This document shows, in pieces, positions 60,011 to 64,000 of a stretch of 64,000 bases of DNA. Source of the stretch: CALINF01 sp039980455. GTDB taxonomy: Bacteria > Pseudomonadota > Gammaproteobacteria > Pseudomonadales > Halieaceae. Location of the stretch: positions 1,054,001 through 1,118,000 of the forward strand of contig JBDXCG010000003.1 of assembly GCA_039980455.1 (NCBI GenBank), in the 5' to 3' direction. Positions within the stretch are counted from its first letter, which is position 1. Every line of letters starts with the position of its first letter. Below the pieces are notes generated by a model, which saw nothing but the letters and a program-made list of their open reading frames with translations, ran no database searches and was not told the DNA's origin. Position numbers and translations under genes: made by a program.

Positions 60011-62626
60011 GTGCTCGAAGCCTATCGCCAACACGTCGCCGAACGCGCGCAACAAAACATTCCACCCAAACCTTTGAGCGCCGAGCAAACCGCAGGGCTG
60101 ATTGAGCTCATTAAAAATCCTCCTGCGGGCGAAGGCGATTTCCTGCTGGAACTACTATCTACACGCGTGCCTCCCGGTGTCGATGAAGCAGCCTACGTAA
60201 AAGCGGGCTTCCTCTCTGCTATCGCCAAAAGTGAAGCGCCCTCCGAACTGATCGACCCCGAAGCCGCGGTGAAGCTACTGGGTGATATGCACGGCGGTTA
60301 CAACATCTCTACGTTGGTAGAGCTACTGACAGACGACGCCCTGGGCGCGCTGGCGGCTACTGAGCTGAAACACACGCTGCTCATGTTTGATGCTTTTCAC
60401 GATGTGGCAGAACTGGCGAGCAATGGCAATGAGAATGCCAAAGCTGTGATGCAATCCTGGGCAGACGGCGAGTGGTTTACTTCACGAGACAGCGTGCCTG
60501 AGTCTATCAAGGTTGCCGTATTCAAAGTCACCGGCGAAACCAATACCGACGATCTTTCACCGGCCCCGGATGCGTGGTCGCGTCCTGATATACCACTGCA
60601 CGCTCTGGCAATGTACAAAATGACACGAGACGGCCTAGAGCCGGCTGAGCATGGTGTGACAGGCCCCATGCAGCAAGTTGCAGACATTCAGGCCAAAGGC
60701 GTTCCCGTAGCTTTCGTCGGTGATGTCGTCGGTACTGGCTCATCACGTAAGTCCGCCACCAATTCAGTCTTGTGGTTCTTCGGCGACGATATTAGCGGCG
60801 TACCGAACAAGAAAGGCGGTGGTATTTGTATTGGCGGTAAGGTCGCACCCATTTTCTACAATACGATGGAAGATGCCGGCGCTCTGGTGTTCGAAGCACC
60901 CGTCGACAAACTGGGCATGGGAGACATCATCGAAATCCGCCCCTACGACGGCAAGATACTGTCTGAGTCGGGCGATGTTCTCTCGGAGTTCGAACTCAAG
61001 TCACAGGTATTACTCGACGAAGTGCGCGCAGGCGGACGTATCAACCTGATTATTGGCCGCGGCCTCACCACACGCGCTCGCGAGGCGCTAGGTCTAGGCG
61101 CCGGCGACTTGTTTCGCACACCAGACCAACCAGAAGATACAGGCAAAGGCTACACACTGGGCCAGAAGATGGTCGGCAGAGCCTGTGGTACTGACGGTAT
61201 TCGACCCGGCACGTACTGCGAGCCGCGCATGACTACCGTTGGCTCTCAGGACACAACAGGTCCAATGACGCGCGATGAGCTCAAAGACTTGGCCTGCCTT
61301 GGCTTTTCTGCCGATCTTACCATGCAGTCGTTCTGTCACACTGCGGCCTATCCCAAGCCCGTCGATATTGACACCCAGCACAGTCTGCCGGACTTCATTA
61401 TGACGCGCGGTGGTGTCTCCCTGCGACCAGGAGATGGCATTATCCACTCTTGGCTCAACCGCATGCTACTGCCAGACACAGTGGGTACCGGCGGAGACTC
61501 ACACACACGCTTCCCCATGGGTATATCGTTTCCCGCAGGATCGGGGCTGGTGGCTTTCGCTGCTGCTACCGGTGTTATGCCGTTGGATATGCCTGAATCG
61601 GTGTTGGTACGCTTTAAAGGTGAAATGCAGCCCGGCATTACACTGCGAGATCTTGTGCATGCCATTCCCTATTACGCTATTCAGGAAGGCCTACTGACCG
61701 TCGACAAGAAAGGCAAAAAGAATATCTTCTCTGGTCGTATCCTTGAGATTGAGGGACTGAAAGGGCTCACAGTAGAGCAAGCCTTTGAGCTGTCTGATGC
61801 CTCCGCAGAGCGTTCGGCTGCGGGCTGCACCATCGCGCTGGACGAAGACACTATTGCCGAGTACCTGCGCTCCAACGTCGTACTATTAAGGTCTATGGTG
61901 GCAGAAGGTTATGGCGACGCGCGCACACTCGAGCGACGCGCAGTCAAAATGGAAGAATGGCTGGCAAGCCCTTCCCTACTGAAAGCAGATGCCGACGCCG
62001 AGTACACGGCAGTCATTGAAATAGACTTAGCTGACGTGACAGAGCCTGTTGTTTGCTGCCCTAACGATCCCGACGATGCACGTCTGTTGTCATCGGTGGC
62101 CGGAGACAAAGTTGACGAGGTATTCATCGGTAGCTGCATGACCAACATCGGTCACTTCAGAGCAGCCGGCAAACTGTTGGAGCAACATAAGGGCACGATT
62201 TCAACCCGTATGTGGATCGTGCCTCCAACACGCATGGACGAGCACTTGTTGATGGAAGAAGGCTACTACAACATCTTTGGCGCGGCCGGTGCTCGCACGG
62301 AGATGCCAGGTTGCTCTTTGTGTATGGGTAACCAGGCACGGGTAGCGGCAAATTCAACTGTGCTATCGACGTCGACCCGTAACTTCCCCAATCGATTGGG
62401 CGATGGCGCTAACGTTTACCTTACCTCTGCGGAACTCGCAGCCGTGGGCGCAGTATTGGGTAAACTGCCTACGCCAGAGGAGTACATGGAGTACGCGCAG
62501 AACCTGGACTCGATGTCTGACGAAATTTACCGCTATATGAACTTCGACCAGATAGTAGAGTTTCAGCAAGGTGCAGAAGAAGGCAAGCGTATCGCGGCTG
62601 TCGAAATCACCGAGCTAAGCGCCTGA
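60011..62626 (+). CDS. acnB: Aconitate hydratase B
   Basis: Citrate-isocitrate isomerase of the TCA cycle, 871 aa (E. coli AcnB 865). The AcnB-type order has the HEAT-like domain first, then the swivel domain (TNTDDLSPAPDAWSRPDIPL; FVGDVVGTGSSRKSATNSVL), then the catalytic core with the [4Fe-4S] ligands: the Cys in FIGSCMTNIGHF and the pair in MPGCSLCMGNQ. The start is a GTG with AGGAG seven bases upstream. Apo-AcnB is also known to bind RNA in other bacteria. Monocistronic between its own promoter and terminator. Confidence 0.97.
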   Translation: MLEAYRQHVAERAQQNIPPKPLSAEQTAGLIELIKNPPAGEGDFLLELLSTRVPPGVDEAAYVKAGFLSAIAKSEAPSELIDPEAAVKLLGDMHGGYNISTLVELLTDDALGALAATELKHTLLMFDAFHDVAELASNGNENAKAVMQSWADGEWFTSRDSVPESIKVAVFKVTGETNTDDLSPAPDAWSRPDIPLHALAMYKMTRDGLEPAEHGVTGPMQQVADIQAKGVPVAFVGDVVGTGSSRKSATNSVLWFFGDDISGVPNKKGGGICIGGKVAPIFYNTMEDAGALVFEAPVDKLGMGDIIEIRPYDGKILSESGDVLSEFELKSQVLLDEVRAGGRINLIIGRGLTTRAREALGLGAGDLFRTPDQPEDTGKGYTLGQKMVGRACGTDGIRPGTYCEPRMTTVGSQDTTGPMTRDELKDLACLGFSADLTMQSFCHTAAYPKPVDIDTQHSLPDFIMTRGGVSLRPGDGIIHSWLNRMLLPDTVGTGGDSHTRFPMGISFPAGSGLVAFAAATGVMPLDMPESVLVRFKGEMQPGITLRDLVHAIPYYAIQEGLLTVDKKGKKNIFSGRILEIEGLKGLTVEQAFELSDASAERSAAGCTIALDEDTIAEYLRSNVVLLRSMVAEGYGDARTLERRAVKMEEWLASPSLLKADADAEYTAVIEIDLADVTEPVVCCPNDPDDARLLSSVAGDKVDEVFIGSCMTNIGHFRAAGKLLEQHKGTISTRMWIVPPTRMDEHLLMEEGYYNIFGAAGARTEMPGCSLCMGNQARVAANSTVLSTSTRNFPNRLGDGANVYLTSAELAAVGAVLGKLPTPEEYMEYAQNLDSMSDEIYRYMNFDQIVEFQQGAEEGKRIAAVEITELSA

Positions 62627-62640
62627 GTCAATCAATAAGT

Positions 62641-62676
62641 GTGCAATCTCTGCCCTGCGGTGGAGATTGCACTTTT
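62641..62676 (+). terminator. Rho-independent terminator after acnB
   Basis: GTGCAATCTC (62641-62650) pairs perfectly with GAGATTGCAC (62663-62672) around a 12-base loop and is followed by TTTT and a pyrimidine-rich tract. It begins 14 bases after the acnB stop. Confidence 0.88.
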
Positions 62677-62760
62677 CTCTTTCCTATCTCCTCTACTCTC
62701 TTCACCTCACCCTTAAACAACAACACCGATTTCTGCAATCAGCTAACGTAATGGCTGCAG

Positions 62761-64000
62761 CTAAAAACGCCTGACTGATCGACTCAGCGTGCGTTGTAAC
62801 TCTTTTGCCTTGTCCGTAGAGTCATCACTGTCTGCCTGGTAAGCCAGCGCAATATAAAGCCCTGTAATCGTGTCGACTTCATTCGCAACCGATGGCCGTT
62901 GGCGCTTTACACGCTCTGCAAAATCGCCCGGCGCTTCCCCGGCGTCTCGCACGATTCCCTGCCGCGCCAACCGGTTGCAGAATCTAAGATACAACTTATC
63001 CCATGGTTTAAGGGAATGAGTTCTGCGCTTTAGTAGTAGCGATAGTGCCACGGGAATCAACACCAACGCCCAGGTACCCATCAGCGCTACGATAAATTTG
63101 CGCGCACTGATGTCACCAAAAAAATCCTGCAGTATTTGATATTGCTGATCGCTGTTGAAGTTAACAACCCAACTCTGCCAACGGTACGTTAACGCCTCGT
63201 ACCGAAGACGAATGGCATTTATAAAGTCGATGTTACGGTAACGCAGCGGTGAGAGCGGTGAGGATGAAAGGAAGGTCCCCTCGCCTGCTACAGCACGCTC
63301 AAGGCCCCACTCTATACGATCTGGCGCCACTGCGGAGGTGGGATCAAAACGCACCCAGCCTTCACCTTCTAACCAGATCTCTGTCCACGCGTGTGCGTCA
63401 AACTGATGGACGATAACTGTTTGGTTCACAGGGTTCACTTCCCCGCCCAGATAACCCCCAATCACTCTGGCAGGAACACCCCCGGCGCGCATCATTACCG
63501 CGAAGGCATAGGCGTAATGCTCACAAAAGCCACTGCGTGTCTCAAACAGAAACGCGTCCATGGGATCATCACCCAAGAGTGGTGGCTGTAACGTGTAGCT
63601 GTAAGGCGCTTCAGAGAAGCGGCTCATTACTGTTTGTGCAAACTCTCTGTCACTACCCGCTTCTTCTCGCAAGCGTTGAGCAAGTGCAACTGTGCGAGGA
63701 TTATCGCCCGAGGGCAGTTTGAGCTCTGTCTCACGCCGCCATTGGCTAAGCTCCAGCTCCAACTCTGTATCGCGCCACAATCTGGCACTGTAGACGTAGT
63801 CGTTCTCCACTATCACCGGAGAGAACAAGCGAAAATCCGGCGCTTCCATTACGCCACTGGTGAGCGACTGCGAATAGCGCAGAGAGAACAGCCAGTTTTG
63901 TTGGGTTGGCTCAAGAATAACGCTGTATTCCTGTGTTTCACCAGTCTGCTCGGGGCGGCGCAACCTACGTTCCGGGGCGGGAACATCGTAATAGCTAAGG
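62761..64000 (-). CDS. TgpA-like transglutaminase membrane protein (3' part)
   Basis: C-terminal 413 codons of a TgpA/DUF3488-type protein; the frame stays open to the window edge (YYDVPAPERRLRRPEQTGE precedes the first candidate start). The periplasmic transglutaminase core has the Cys in RSGFCEHYAYAFAVMMRAGG, the His in FDAHAWTEIWLEGEGWV and the Asp in RFDPTSAV. A transmembrane helix (FIVALMGTWALVLIPVALSLLL) and a cytosolic DUF4129-like tail follow. The missing 5' part should carry the multi-helix DUF3488 region. Such genes usually sit beside MoxR and DUF58 genes. Confidence 0.9.
   Translation of the reverse strand, partial: LSYYDVPAPERRLRRPEQTGETQEYSVILEPTQQNWLFSLRYSQSLTSGVMEAPDFRLFSPVIVENDYVYSARLWRDTELELELSQWRRETELKLPSGDNPRTVALAQRLREEAGSDREFAQTVMSRFSEAPYSYTLQPPLLGDDPMDAFLFETRSGFCEHYAYAFAVMMRAGGVPARVIGGYLGGEVNPVNQTVIVHQFDAHAWTEIWLEGEGWVRFDPTSAVAPDRIEWGLERAVAGEGTFLSSSPLSPLRYRNIDFINAIRLRYEALTYRWQSWVVNFNSDQQYQILQDFFGDISARKFIVALMGTWALVLIPVALSLLLKRRTHSLKPWDKLYLRFCNRLARQGIVRDAGEAPGDFAERVKRQRPSVANEVDTITGLYIALAYQADSDDSTDKAKELQRTLSRSVRRF

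Overview
The window looks like a chromosome segment of a marine gammaproteobacterium related to Pseudomonas, most likely from the Cellvibrionales/Halieaceae group. The evidence is the sodium-pumping NADH:quinone reductase (nqrA, nqrB), the Pseudomonas-like neighbourhoods (gap/mfd/csiV/mtnP/lexA/topA, ffs/dnaX/ybaB/recR, folD/cysS/glnS/ppiB/lpxH) and gammaproteobacterial housekeeping proteins throughout. Taxonomy is inferred from gene content and protein resemblance only.

Left core (1-29.7 kb). nqrB (partial) and nqrA lead into gap, which is divergent from mfd-csiV. Next come mtnP-mscS, a small conserved gene, lexA behind two SOS boxes, and a leftward topA group. uspA, a glutaredoxin-like gene and a SpoU methyltransferase follow. 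A long leftward run then reads ffs - dnaX - ybaB - recR - rnd - ycgL - ycgN - two membrane/VWA genes - MoxR ATPase - CoxE-like VWA protein. dnaX carries a correctly phased A AAA AAG slippery site with a -1 stop, so it should make both tau and gamma. A TetR regulator and a Cache/TAXI-type sensor pair end this part, followed by a tRNA-like remnant and tRNA-Arg(TCT).

Accessory region (about 29.7-52.8 kb), bounded by tRNA-Arg on one side and tRNA-His/tRNA-Pro on the other. It holds about 35 mostly small genes that look more A/T-rich than the core. From about 32.4 kb they are separated by about 25 copies, whole or partial, of one roughly 90-bp imperfect-palindrome repeat. All copies point the same way, even next to genes on the other strand. 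Most intervals hold a single gene: paralogous small membrane proteins (five of one family, four of another, two or three of a third), two VOC proteins, a sulfatase, a DJ-1-like protein, a Rap1a/Tai-like protein, and beta-propeller, hydrolase and SnoaL-like proteins. Each repeat ends in a plausible -10 hexamer 30-40 nt before the next start codon. The layout recalls an integron cassette array, but the repeat lacks the usual attC core and no recombinase gene is in the window. This is the main candidate for an undescribed system.

Right core (52.8-64 kb). tRNA-His and tRNA-Pro lead to folD, the convergent cysS-glnS pair, ppiB-lpxH, miaE, a DUF1289 gene, acnB with a clear promoter and terminator, and the 3' part of a TgpA-like transglutaminase gene cut by the window edge.
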